Assembly (NCBI GenBank): GCA_949358305.1
Contig: OX442321.1
Location: forward strand, 10,299,449 to 10,363,448
DNA from: Strigamia acuminata
Lineage: Eukaryota; Arthropoda; Chilopoda; Geophilomorpha; Linotaeniidae
Length of the DNA: 64,000 bases
Direction: 5' to 3'
Shown: piece after piece, positions 36,169-64,000 of the stretch
Layout: each line of letters begins with the position of its first letter
Numbering within the stretch: position 1 is the first letter of the stretch
Made by a program: the position numbers and the translations under genes
The notes under the pieces: generated by a model
Database searches by the model: none
What the model was told of the DNA's origin: nothing
What the model saw: the letters and a program-made list of their open reading frames with translations, nothing else

Positions 36169-39100
36169 GTAAGAAATCCTATCCGTACAGTTATTTCCAC
36201 AATCTGACAAGCAAAAGTATCGTCATCACTTATTATTACACTTCTTTCTGTCCTTATTACTTTTATTTATCTTCATTGCCTCGCATTTGCCACTTATAAA
36301 ACGACGGACGGACGTTGTGCAACAGGTGACAGTCGGCACATTTACTTGTTTTTGTATCGAATTTTTTGCCTCCAGTTTCCCCTTGAAAATTTCTTCTTAT
36401 CGTTCTTACCGTTTTACTGCGATTGGTTCCTGTTATAAGCAATAAACGCGGCTTTTTTGCGTCTCTCACGATCCCCAATGCACTGATAGTTTTTCCCCCC
36501 ATCCTCACTGTCCGTTTGCTCAGCTGATGGCTCCTTTGGGACGCATCCGAGTCCGCTCTTCGGGGTTGCTCATGCATCGTCTCAAGCTCACGCGACGTCC
36601 ATCGTTCCTAATGGAAGCAGATTGAGCCGAGTTTTTCCATTTCATCCAACGAATAGGTAGAATTTTTCTAAAGTGAGAGAAAGACACGTATTTCTCTTCT
36701 AATCGACACGAGTGGTGGTCAATTTGTTTCGCTCACCTTGGACCTTACCCTTTCCAATTCACCTTTAGGCCAGATAAAAGATCCATTAATCTCTAACGGA
36801 CTGGCCAACGAAATCTGTCCGCTCCAATTTGCGACTAACTTGTCTTTCGCACTATAAGCATTTTAAACTATTAGCAGGTAATTAATCATCGACCAGCGCT
36901 GCCTTCTATCGATACCGTTCTACCGTTCTTATTTTAACAAATAATCACCATACCGTATGTGTATTATAATAACAATTATAATTATACATAATTATAAGAT
37001 TAACCTTCCTGTCGGATTGAGAACGAAACGTCTAAATTGAGTTTAAAAATCTTTCATCGCGTGAGAAATGTGTTTACAGCTCGACATGTTGATATAGGAA
37101 TCCAGCTGTGTATAGAAATAAAAGCTAAACTCCAACATGAATAATTCGACGGCATTCAAATTATCTTTTATTATCATCACTCGTTGCGTCCCATTTAATA
37201 AAATGTCTGTCAAATGGCGCCTGGAAAATTGGTTTTTTAGCAGTGAAAAATCATAATATTTGATTTGATTTATTTCGTTATTATTGGCTCAACCTATAGC
37301 CAGCTGTGCACCATGTTTTTCTTCAAGCAGCCTTTACTTTATTGTCCCCAGGTCAAAGTTAATTAGGTTTAAATAATCTCGCAGGTAAACTTGGCTGTTG
37401 GCTTTAGCTGACAGACCGTGCGCGTTTCTATGAACCATAAAAGCGTCGTGTTCAGCTCTTCTTTGCACAACACTTGTCAAGAAGAACACGCATGGAGAAT
37501 TGCATTTCTATTCAAAAAGTGAAATAAAATCCTTGGTTTAGTTAGGAGCAGTAAAGCAGTTGCAAATTGCGGTTTGCAAAGCACAAACCTGATTGTTAGC
37601 AACGTGCAACGTTTCCTTTGATATTATTGTGTTGCCACGTGTCAGTTAAATGATTAGTGGTCAACTCAACTCAGCCCGTCTCAGGTGGAGCACGAGAAAT
37701 AAATTTGTTAGCACGGGGAATGAAAGATGTGCACAGGATACGAAGCAAAGTGTCAGACGCATGCTGGCAGGCGGGCACTTGATGATGGCGTGGTAGAAAT
37801 GGCGTTTCCAACCGCAAGCCTCGACTAAATAATTCAGCATCTGGCCTCTGGCAATGGATTTCATTTATCTTCCGTCAGAACAAAAATATTGCATCTTCTT
37901 TCTTTCTATACGTTGCTCAAGTGCTACTTAATAAATAAAGTTTTTTTTTTAAATAAATAAAGGAAAGAAAAAAAAGAAGAAAAAAAACCTCTCAGGATCA
38001 CATTAGGAACGAACGAGATGCGAAACTCAATTCCCCACTCATATTTGCTTGGTGATATTTAGAAGAAAAAAATATGCTGAAAAATCAAAACAGAAAAAGT
38101 CAAGAGTGTCACCAATAATAATGAGCACAAAAGCTGAAAAAAAAGGCTAATACGCCAAGAGCTAATATATGAAACTACTACATCCGCAGACCACATATTA
38201 AGAATTAAGTGCAACTTGTGAGAGAGTTCGTCAACAAATGGCAACAATTTACTCAGCCAATCATCTCCCCATTTTCTTTTCGTCGGAGATTGAGTTGCGC
38301 CACAACAAAATCCAATTCCGACCCAACCCTGGAAAATGAATGTAAATCTCGATCTTGTTTAGTCAAAAGTAATCGAAATGACAGGTGTCAACAGAACTCT
38401 TGCTTAATTTCCTTTAATGTGTACAAAATTAATGCTAGTGTAAATAATAATGAATAAACGAGAAACAGAGAAATGTGGTCGACGCATGCTCGAACTGATG
38501 GAACCAAATATTGTTGTAACTCCATTTGTCGGGTCACGACACAATTTAGAAGACGGAAGTGAACCATCAGTGGGTTCTTCGACACAATCACTGCTTTTAC
38601 CGGAAGCACTCAACCCCCAAACTGACGAATGTCACTAACAGATTCGTGTCACGTGCGGTAGCCATTCAACTGCATTCAACAAAGCGTTTAGCCATGGCGT
38701 CACGACTGCGCATTTCTTTTTCCACCCTTCCTCTTCCACCACTTTGTCGACTCGATAGTTGTTGTTTTTAGAGTTGGACTCGGTTGTAATTTGCTGTTCA
38801 AATGGCGCCTGGTTACGAGCTTTACACAAAAGAGAAGCAGAAAAAGTGAACCATGAGGAGGAGGGGGGATGGCGTTCACGTGGCAACGAATTCTCGTATC
38901 ACGTCATTAGCGTGTGAGGCCGTAATTTTAGAAATTGCTTCTAAAAGAAAAAAAAAATCGCCTTGATTGGGCGCGCGAATAAAATAGTAAAGGCGTACTG
39001 TCAGTCCATAGATTTTTCGTTAGAGAAAAAAAAGAGCAGTTTTATTTGCGCAAATAGAAAAGTGCCACTTATTAATTTATTTAATTTTAATTTTTTTTTG

Positions 39101-39900
39101 CAAATAAATAAATTAAGGATAATTAGCACTTGCCCGTCAGTTTTCCACTAATTTTATACATGCAAAGTCAATTACAGCTTTAAGTGGCATAATTTTTTTT
39201 TTATTTTATGTAACTTGCAAGTTAATTAAACAACTTGGTGAACATTATAGCTTCATTTTGGAGAATAAAAACGTACGTATTGTTAAAGGAAAATAGCCAA
39301 TTAATTTATTTAAATTTTAAATTTACTTTAAAGATTTATCCTACCTCGATTAATAAATTAATACAATTAATCCTACGAGTACTTCATATTAGCCGATTCT
39401 GCAGTAAAGCCAACTTTTATTTGAAATCTTTCGGGCTAACAACGCACAAAAAGCAAAGTTACAATTATTTTGTCAATCCAAAGCGCATCAATCCACACTA
39501 ATCACGGACCCTGAGTGTCCATCTCCACAATGGGCAAATCGTACACGACGGTTGTGAATGGCCCCCACGGAAGAACTAAATAATGAAATACAAAATTTAT
39601 TGGCGCACAAAAGCGATGGTTCCATTTTGTATTTGATAATATTGAGACGCCTTGGGTCGCGTTTTTGGTTTTGGCGTCTGTGTGTCCCACCCTGGGGATG
39701 CGTCTGTCTTTTGTAGCGTTCGTAAACCAAGTTATTCCCGCTGAGCTCTCATTTCGAAAAAAGAAAACTTATTACAATCTCGACAGCTAAAGAAACGAAA
39801 AAAAAAAAAAAAAAAAAACAAAGAAATCAGCTTTCTAGTAATTGATATCAAATCAAATTCTCATTTATTTTTTTCTCTCTCTTTTCTTTCACTTTCTCAG
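36169..39900 (+). other. Predicted 5' UTR intron of the CCHamide receptor, otherwise gene-free
   Basis: No coding frame is supported. The segment ends in a strong pyrimidine tract and acceptor, TTTCACTTTCTCAG, at 39900, eight bases before the receptor start codon. An A-rich run lies just before it at about 39799-39818. Confidence 0.45.
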
Positions 39901-39908
39901 AACTGTAG

Positions 39909-41069
39909 ATGTCGAGCCCATCATATCCAGCATCCCTGTTACTCTCATCTCCATCTCCTCTTCCGTCTTCATTTTACAATGAAAGCGAATACATACCATA
40001 CCACTTGCGACCAGAAACCTACATCGTACCAATTCTATTTGCACTAATATTCATCGTGGGTACTCTGGGCAATGGAGTTCTCATTTATATTTTCATGCGA
40101 ATCAAAACCCTACGAAATGTGCCGAATATTTACATCATCAGTTTGTCGGTGGGCGATTTATTAGTAATTTTAGTAACCGTGCCGTTCGTCAGTACCGTCT
40201 ACACGTTGGAAAGTTGGCCGTACGGACTCGTCATATGTAAATTTAGCGAATTCGTCAAGGACATTTCCGTGGGTGTGTCGGTGTTTACATTAACAGCATT
40301 AAGCGCAGACAGATACTTTGCCATCGTAAACCCGATGCGCAAACACATGGGAGGTCGCGAGAGCAGAGCGACGATCCTTGTGGCCACAGGTGTTTGGTTG
40401 CTCTCTATATTATTGGCACTTCCGGCGGTAATTTTTTCCGTCGTTAACCAAGCAAAAGTGCACGACTCGACAAAGGTAATTTGCTATTGCACTCCGTACC
40501 CGGACCACATGGGCGATTTGTACCCCAAATTGAACGTGCTCTCCAAGTTCCTCGTTTACTATGCAATCCCTCTGATCGTTGTAGCCTCCTTCTACATATT
40601 GATGGCTCGCCACTTGCTCGTTAGCTCGCAGAACCTTCCGGGGGAAACGCAACAACAACAACAACGTCAAATCGAAGCGCGCAAGAAAGTCGCCTTCACC
40701 GTTCTGGTGTTTGTCACCATGTTCGCCATCTGTTTTTTCCCGCATCACGTGTTTGTCTTGTGGTTTTATTTCTACCCCGACGCTCAAGATATTTACGATG
40801 AGTTTTGGCACGCTCTGCGCATCATCGGATTTTGCTTCAGTTTCATTAATTCCTGTATAAATCCGATCGCATTGTATTGCGTAAGTCGTCTGTTTAGAAA
40901 ATATTACAATCGTTATTTGTTTTGCTGTTTTGTCCAAACCACTGGAAGAAGGTTGAAGAAAAGACGGAAAAACATGGAGGGCGAAGGAAATTCGAGTATG
41001 GCCAACTTCAACTCGACTATTGGACGAGCATCTACTTCCATCTCGGCGCTTCACTCGACTGCTCTCTGA
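39909..41069 (+). CDS. CCHa-R: CCHamide-receptor-like neuropeptide GPCR (class A, bombesin-receptor type)
   Basis: The 386-residue protein has seven membrane segments at about 39-63, 71-95, 108-134, 152-178, 213-236, 259-285 and 302-325. Class A hallmarks are GN at 54-55, Asp83, Cys110, DRY (134-136) and NPxxY (NPIALY, 318-323). Strong family marks are RPETYIVPILFALIF entering TM1, WPYGLVICKFSEFVKD before TM3, VGVSVFTLTALSADRYFAIV, and TM6 with CFFPHHVFVLWFYF in place of the usual CWxP, as in arthropod CCHamide receptors. The expected ligand is an amidated CCHamide peptide acting at the plasma membrane, usually through Gq; that is family knowledge. Asn24 is a glycosylation site, loop 3 has a Gln5 run, Cys339-340 may be palmitoylated, and the C-terminus STAL fits a class I PDZ ligand. 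The coding region is a single exon that starts eight bases after a 3' splice site. Subtype 1 or 2 cannot be decided. Confidence 0.93.
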   Translation: MSSPSYPASLLLSSPSPLPSSFYNESEYIPYHLRPETYIVPILFALIFIVGTLGNGVLIYIFMRIKTLRNVPNIYIISLSVGDLLVILVTVPFVSTVYTLESWPYGLVICKFSEFVKDISVGVSVFTLTALSADRYFAIVNPMRKHMGGRESRATILVATGVWLLSILLALPAVIFSVVNQAKVHDSTKVICYCTPYPDHMGDLYPKLNVLSKFLVYYAIPLIVVASFYILMARHLLVSSQNLPGETQQQQQRQIEARKKVAFTVLVFVTMFAICFFPHHVFVLWFYFYPDAQDIYDEFWHALRIIGFCFSFINSCINPIALYCVSRLFRKYYNRYLFCCFVQTTGRRLKKRRKNMEGEGNSSMANFNSTIGRASTSISALHSTAL

Positions 41070-41229
41070 AGAAAGAAAATTGCCCCGCACACAAAGGGGA
41101 TAGATAAATTTGATGTAGTAACTGTTAAATTTTTTAATTTCATTAAATTATGTTTCTGTACTGCAACCACAAGCTTCATTTAACGAACGTACGAGCAATA
41201 TTGTCTTGTATATTTATCTGTAATTCTAT

Positions 41230-41235
41230 AATAAA
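41230..41235 (+). terminator. Polyadenylation signal of the CCHamide receptor gene
   Basis: AATAAA lies 161 bases after the stop codon, followed by GTGTTTAATTG, a GT/T-rich element of the kind found downstream of cleavage sites. Confidence 0.6.
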
Positions 41236-42978
41236 GTGTTTAATTGAAAAATTGGAGGCATTTTAAATTACAGTCTGGGGAACAGAATGGGACACAGTTA
41301 ATCAATCAGTGATTGAGGTTTCATTTCGTTTGCACCGACACGAAGGAAACGCCTACAGTCAATCTAAATCGAAAAGAATGGTAATTTGAAGCAATGTAAT
41401 CGTAAAACATTAGAATTTCATTTTTTTTTTTAAAAAAAAATTATATTTCGTATGATTTGCTCATTTCTTTCTTTAAATGGCTGAAAATTAAGAAGATGAA
41501 AAAGCTTTTAAATTGTTTTTTTATTCATATATAAAGTCGTTTAATAAATAAATAAATAAAAAAAAAGGTACCTTAAATTGATTCGCAACATTTCAACGGT
41601 AGTGGTCACATTTGGGGAAAGGGGAGTTTGAAATATATTCCTCAGCGTCAAGAAATCCAAGTGGCAATGAAAAACATCAGCTTGAAAAAATAAACCGCAA
41701 CTGTACTCATCCCAAGAGGAAGGTACAACAAGGACCATCCGTTCTTCTTTATTTTTTTTCCAAAAAAAAAAAAATAAAATAAAAAAAATAGGAAACCACT
41801 GACGACAAAAAGCGTTAGAGGATTAAATGGACAATAAAAAGGTAAGTAATGGATAGTCAAAGTCCTGCCAACTTTTCAGTAATTAATTTTATTTCTTTTA
41901 AATGATAAATCGGAATTGTTCAGAATTTCTTTTCGGTCATTGATTATTTTCTTCGGCCGTTATTGGAGAAATGGGTTCGGTGTGTGTAACATGTGTTGCT
42001 TTTTTGCAATTTAATTTATGGCTTTTTTCTGTTTCAATATTTCACATGCAGTACACGATTGCATAATTTTTTATACTGCAACAAGTTTATTTACTGTCTC
42101 AAAGAAAACTTTCTCCCATCATTTTTTTCTTCAGATGATGACGTGTGAATTATGAAAATTCAATGCATTGCTAATTTAATTTTTTCTAATTAAAAACTCT
42201 GTATGATTCACTAAGCACTGTAATGAATCTTATCAGATGATCACAATTAAAAAAAAAATATGTTAGTTAATAAAAAGTAATCTAAAAAATCATTTACTGT
42301 TCTTTTAATGGACTCTGTGAAGTTAATGACTGAATTCCCATTTATTATCATAGTATAAATACAGTTTACCTCTAAATAATGTATATATGTTAATAATACA
42401 TAACGGAAAAGTTAGTTGCAAATAGATGGTAGCATGCACGAACAACGCATTGATTTTGTAATGTTGAGATTGCAAATTTGAAGAGAATTGCAATCTAACG
42501 TTTTATCGTGTAACAAGTGATGTAATTATATGAAAATTGGAGCCAGTCGGTAATAAATCAATCACTTCATTTCGTAACAGTCAACAGAGTTCGTGCGCTG
42601 AATTTCGTAGTAGTTGAAACCAGCTAAGTTAAATCTTTGATATATCAGGAAAAAAAAATACAAAAATAAAAACAACTTGATGCTTTAAACAATAATTTTA
42701 TTACACAATCAAAATAAATATTTACAAAATCAAGATACATACTGAAGCAATTCAAATAAGAGATATTTCTAAAATTCTGCCAAAAAATTCAAAAATAAAT
42801 CATAACTTTTTTTTAAAAAAAAGAAGAAAAAAAAGTTTTTTGCGCGAAAATAACGCATGTTTACGATCGGAATAACCGTAATAAAAAATTTCCACTACTA
42901 TAATTCCCTATTTCAATTCTCAAAGCTGCTTTAAATTATGATGCATCAAAATACACTATTTTAAGGTTTGATTTTTAG
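41236..42978. other. Gene-free AT-rich DNA between the receptor and YIPF5
   Basis: Nothing coding is recognisable. The sequence is AT-rich with A and T runs; no inverted repeat long enough to define an element was seen. Confidence 0.5.
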
Positions 42979-43120
42979 TCACGCGATGGCGTAAGCATCA
43001 AACACTCTCCATTTCTTCAGTTCGCCATCTATCGTCGTTTCTCCGAAGAAGATGAATTCAACATAGCCGTTGGAAACGATTCCAATTACCGTAAAAAAAT
43101 GAATTTTCAATTCACCAAAT
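42979..43120 (-). CDS. Possible alternative last exon of YIPF5 or fragment of an unknown gene
   Basis: On the minus strand, a pyrimidine-rich 3' splice site ending GGCATTAG precedes 46 codons and a TGA. The codons look non-repetitive and protein-like, including VEFIFFGETTIDGELKKW. The phase (one base needed to complete a codon) fits the end of YIPF5 coding exon 5. I do not recognise the peptide. It lies about 450 bases downstream of the normal YIPF5 last exon and lacks the conserved final membrane segment. A chance open frame is quite possible. Confidence 0.2.
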
Positions 43121-43566
43121 CTAATGCCAACGGAAATAAAAGTGGGTTGAGTGATGACCAAATAAAAAACGTCATCTTTTCAGCTGAGATTGAGAAGAAG
43201 AATAAGAGGTTAGAGGAAGGGTAAGAGGGAATTGGGAATTGGCCTCTTTGTATGCTCCTTGCTCGTGTCACACACCAATCTCCTTCTTCTTCATTCTCCT
43301 CTTCAAGATTGGCCTTATACTCATCGATTTTGCAAAAAGAAAAGGAAAAAAAATATGGAAGACTTTAAACTTATAGGAAAACGTCAAAACACACAAAAAA
43401 AAAAAAAAAATTTCCGGCTGAGGAAAAAACATGAAACCGAATAAACGTCATTTTGCGCACAAAGACGATCAAAATTTGGATGAGAAAAAAATTGAAAAAT
43501 TTAATTTTACAGAAAGAGAAAACATTTTTTTTTTCAATAAAAGAAAAAAAAATATATAAATTAAAA

Positions 43567-61941
<18,375 letters not shown>

Positions 61942-62280
61942 TTGTCTATCTAGAACACAAACGAATGCCTATTATCAGATATAAATGAGTAAACTGACAT
62001 GTACGACGTATCACAGCACCATCATCAACGAATAAAATCGCTTTTAACACTCTACTTGTCTGTAATTTTATGACACAATAAACAATCACATGTTAATTTA
62101 CCGTAATTTTCAATTTACGATGTGGACTAATTACTTACATGCCAACTTAGTTTACTCTTTCTCGGCTTCCGATTTTTGTATAATGCTCTTCCGGAAATGG
62201 AAGTTGAGGGTAGAACTAATCCACCCGGTTGGTGCGGGCATACTATGGTGCGGGGTTGAGAAGCGGATGGCGACAGAAAG
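61942..62280 (-). other. YIPF5 leader: predicted first exon and intron
   Basis: The acceptor TTGTGTTCTAG (last base 61950) leaves eight leader bases before the YIPF5 ATG. Reading upstream, a donor GGCAT|GTAAGT (exon end 62139) closes a plausible first exon that can start at the C of a CCTTTCT initiator at 62280. The exon contains an upstream ORF of 29 codons starting ATGCCCGCACC. Intron length would be 189 bases. Confidence 0.5.
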
Positions 62281-62545
62281 GCTTCTCAGCCAGGAGCCCA
62301 ATGAAATTAAAGACACAAACCAGGAATGACTAACGCGTAATACCATAACCCCACGGAATAAGTGCCCATTTCTCCACCACATCAGAAAAACCAGTTAAGG
62401 TGAGGTTCGCGGGGGGGGTCAAGGGGGGGGGGGGGGGGGGGCGCTAGCCCCCCCTTGTTAGGAAAAAAAAGAAAAAAACCCTAGCACACGCGAAAAACCA
62501 AGAAACAGCATTAGTCACTCCTGGCTGAAGAGCCTTTCTGTCGCC
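62269..62545. promoter_or_regulatory. Divergent YIPF5/RpL9 promoter with mirrored initiators
   Basis: A 28-base inverted repeat at 62269-62296 and 62518-62545 (26 of 28 positions match) carries CCTTTCTGTCGCC facing outward on each side. CCTTTCT fits the pyrimidine TCT initiator used by ribosomal protein and other translation genes in Drosophila and mammals. This places the predicted start of YIPF5 at 62280 on the minus strand and of RpL9 at about 62534 on the plus strand, 254 bases apart. A second pyrimidine initiator, CTCTTTTG (62578), is an alternative for RpL9. Confidence 0.5.
62423..62441 (+). repeat. Run of 19 G in the divergent promoter
   Basis: G19 is followed by CGCTAG and C7. It lies after a shorter G8 run (62411-62418). 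It can form a hairpin with the C7 run or a G-quadruplex on the plus strand. The exact length should be treated with caution because homopolymers are error-prone. Confidence 0.8.
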
Positions 62546-62787
62546 AGGCGCTACTGTGCGGTTGGTGGCGCAAGCGTCTCTTTTGCTGGTTTCCGGTTTG
62601 TGTGTTCGTGTCGTGGCGGCGTTAGATTTTTCGCAGATTATTAGGAATCTGTATCCATCGTGGTGTTTCTGTAAGTAATCTCATTGAAATTGAATTTTAA
62701 TAAATCTAAGGCGTCAGTATTTGAGTTTTATGTTAGTAAGAAAGCGATGGTTTGATTGAAAATTTATCCACGCCTTGTTCTTTCCAG
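62534..62787 (+). other. RpL9 leader: predicted non-coding first exon and intron
   Basis: The first exon ends at 62670 before GTAAGTAATC; the intron closes with the acceptor TTGTTCTTTCCAG at 62787 (117 bases). The leader exon has no ATG. A start at a pyrimidine initiator would give the 5' TOP sequence expected of ribosomal protein mRNAs. Confidence 0.6.
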
Positions 62788-62802
62788 CCGCACTAAAGAA
62801 AA

Positions 62803-63573
62803 ATGAAGACTATAAAAGTGTCTCAAACCATTGAAATTCCAACAGGAGGTAAATTATATTGAAATTAAACGCGTACCGTGTATATACAAACATTAAAAAA
62901 AAATTGTTTGTAGTTTCGCTAAATGTGAAATCTCGTGTGGTGTCCGTCAAGGGACCACGAGGAATGTTGAGAAGAAGTTTCCGACATGTTCTTGTAGATA
63001 TGCAGCTTGTTGGTAAGAACAAATTGCGAGTGGAGAAATGGTTCGGCAACCGAAAGGAATTGGCGTCAGTGCGCACTGTTTGCACTCACATTGAAAATAT
63101 GATTAAGGGAGTAACTTTGGTAAGGGATTTTACCAATTGATGCAAATGAGAATCCTTGTTAATAAAGTCTTTCGTTCGTTTTATTAATTAGGGTTACAGA
63201 TACAAGATGCGATCGGTGTACGCTCATTTCCCCATTAACGTAACTACGACTGAGAATAATAGTGTTGTGGAAATCCGTAATTTCTTGGGAGAAAAGATCA
63301 TTCGTCGTGTTACGATGGCGAAAGGAGTTACTTGCGTTAATTCACAAAAACAAAAGGACGAGTTGATTTTGGAAGGAAATAACATCGAACTCGTATCTCA
63401 ATCAGGTAAATTGATCGAGTTACTGTTTTCCCCGTTAATTTTATTCATAAAACTTGTTTATTTTTGTAGCTGCTCGAATTCAACAATCGACTACTGTGAA
63501 GAGGAAAGATATTCGAAAGTTTTTGGATGGTCTTTATGTGTCTGAGAAAACTACCATTGAGGGAAATGATTAA
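62803..63573 (+). CDS. RpL9: 60S ribosomal protein L9 (uL6), four coding exons
   Basis: Coding exons are 62803-62848, 62914-63119, 63192-63405 and 63470-63573, giving 570 bases (189 residues; human RPL9 has 192). Introns are 64-72 bases, GT-AG, and phases close. The protein is a structural component of the cytosolic large ribosomal subunit. It starts [15 protein letters not shown] and shows [74 protein letters not shown] and the end [18 protein letters not shown], all typical of eukaryotic L9. The start ATG lies 16 bases after the leader-intron acceptor. It is transcribed away from YIPF5 from a shared promoter region. No snoRNA was recognised in the introns. Confidence 0.97.
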
Positions 63574-63577
63574 AGGA

Positions 63578-63583
63578 AATAAA
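63578..63583 (+). terminator. Candidate polyadenylation signal of RpL9
   Basis: AATAAA begins four bases after the RpL9 stop codon, which would give a very short 3' UTR, as is common for ribosomal protein mRNAs. A second AATAAA at 63672-63677 is an alternative. Confidence 0.5.
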
Positions 63584-64000
63584 ATATACAGACAGTTGAA
63601 ATTCAAATGCAATGCTGTAGTTGCTTTTTCTGAAAACAATTTGGACACTTAAAATTGGATATTATGTTTGAAATAAACATTCTTAAAAATAATTTTCAAA
63701 CGAAAAATTACAATATTCTCATTTTATTCCCACTATATTTTTACCTATTGACGTTACGTAACGATGCAATAATAGGACGACAGTATGCAACCTGGACGAT
63801 TTTTGTTAATACATTTGAAGTGTAGAAATACAAGAAGAAAAATTTATTTCACTGATTTGTTTGTCAGTAATGGTACACCAAACAATACAAATACTTGCAA
63901 CTAAATTAATGGACAGCTAGGTGAAGTAGCGACCCCGCAGCTATTGTCACGATTACGTGCCATCTTGAAGTATACTTGCTCGTCCCAGCTCTCGCCTCAA
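63584..64000. other. Downstream of RpL9
   Basis: The 3' flank is AT-rich. I see no further gene before the window ends. Confidence 0.5.

Overview
The window is animal nuclear DNA, most likely from an arthropod. It has split genes with GT-AG introns, AT-rich and microsatellite-rich non-coding DNA, two Kekkon-type LRR-Ig membrane proteins (a family best known from insects and other arthropods), and a receptor that closely resembles arthropod CCHamide receptors. A crustacean or a non-model insect would both fit; the sequence does not decide between them.

Six protein-coding genes can be supported. From left to right: (1) a Kekkon-like LRR-Ig receptor on the minus strand (2.4-4.4 kb); (2) the splicing factor SYF2 on the minus strand, five compact exons (32.1-33.1 kb); (3) a CCHamide-receptor-type GPCR on the plus strand, coding region in one exon (39.9-41.1 kb); (4) YIPF5/Yip1 on the minus strand, six coding exons spread over 43.6-61.9 kb; (5) a second Kekkon-like LRR-Ig receptor on the plus strand (58.5-60.5 kb), lying inside the 11.3 kb third coding intron of YIPF5; (6) ribosomal protein L9 (uL6) on the plus strand (62.8-63.6 kb), divergent from YIPF5. 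I assembled the split genes by hand from splice sites, reading phase and family knowledge; all exon phases close.

The housekeeping genes (SYF2, RpL9, the 5' half of YIPF5) have introns of about 60-190 bases. The two Kekkon genes and the GPCR are uninterrupted in their coding regions, have a strong 3' splice site just upstream of the start codon, and sit in long gene-poor DNA (27 kb between Kekkon 1 and SYF2). That layout suits cell-type-restricted genes with large regulatory domains. The gene-poor DNA holds CRE palindromes, RFX X-box-like sites, simple repeats and small DNA transposons.

The most notable non-genic structures are: a 1,028-base foldback element with two apparently identical 496-base arms, each carrying a tRNA-Ser-like segment (7.2-8.2 kb); TA-flanked MITEs at 22.6, 46.4 and 60.6 kb; and the divergent YIPF5/RpL9 promoter, where an inverted repeat places a copy of the same TCT-type initiator at the predicted start of each gene, with a 19-base G run between them. 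All three neural-type receptors end in a sequence fitting a class I PDZ ligand.
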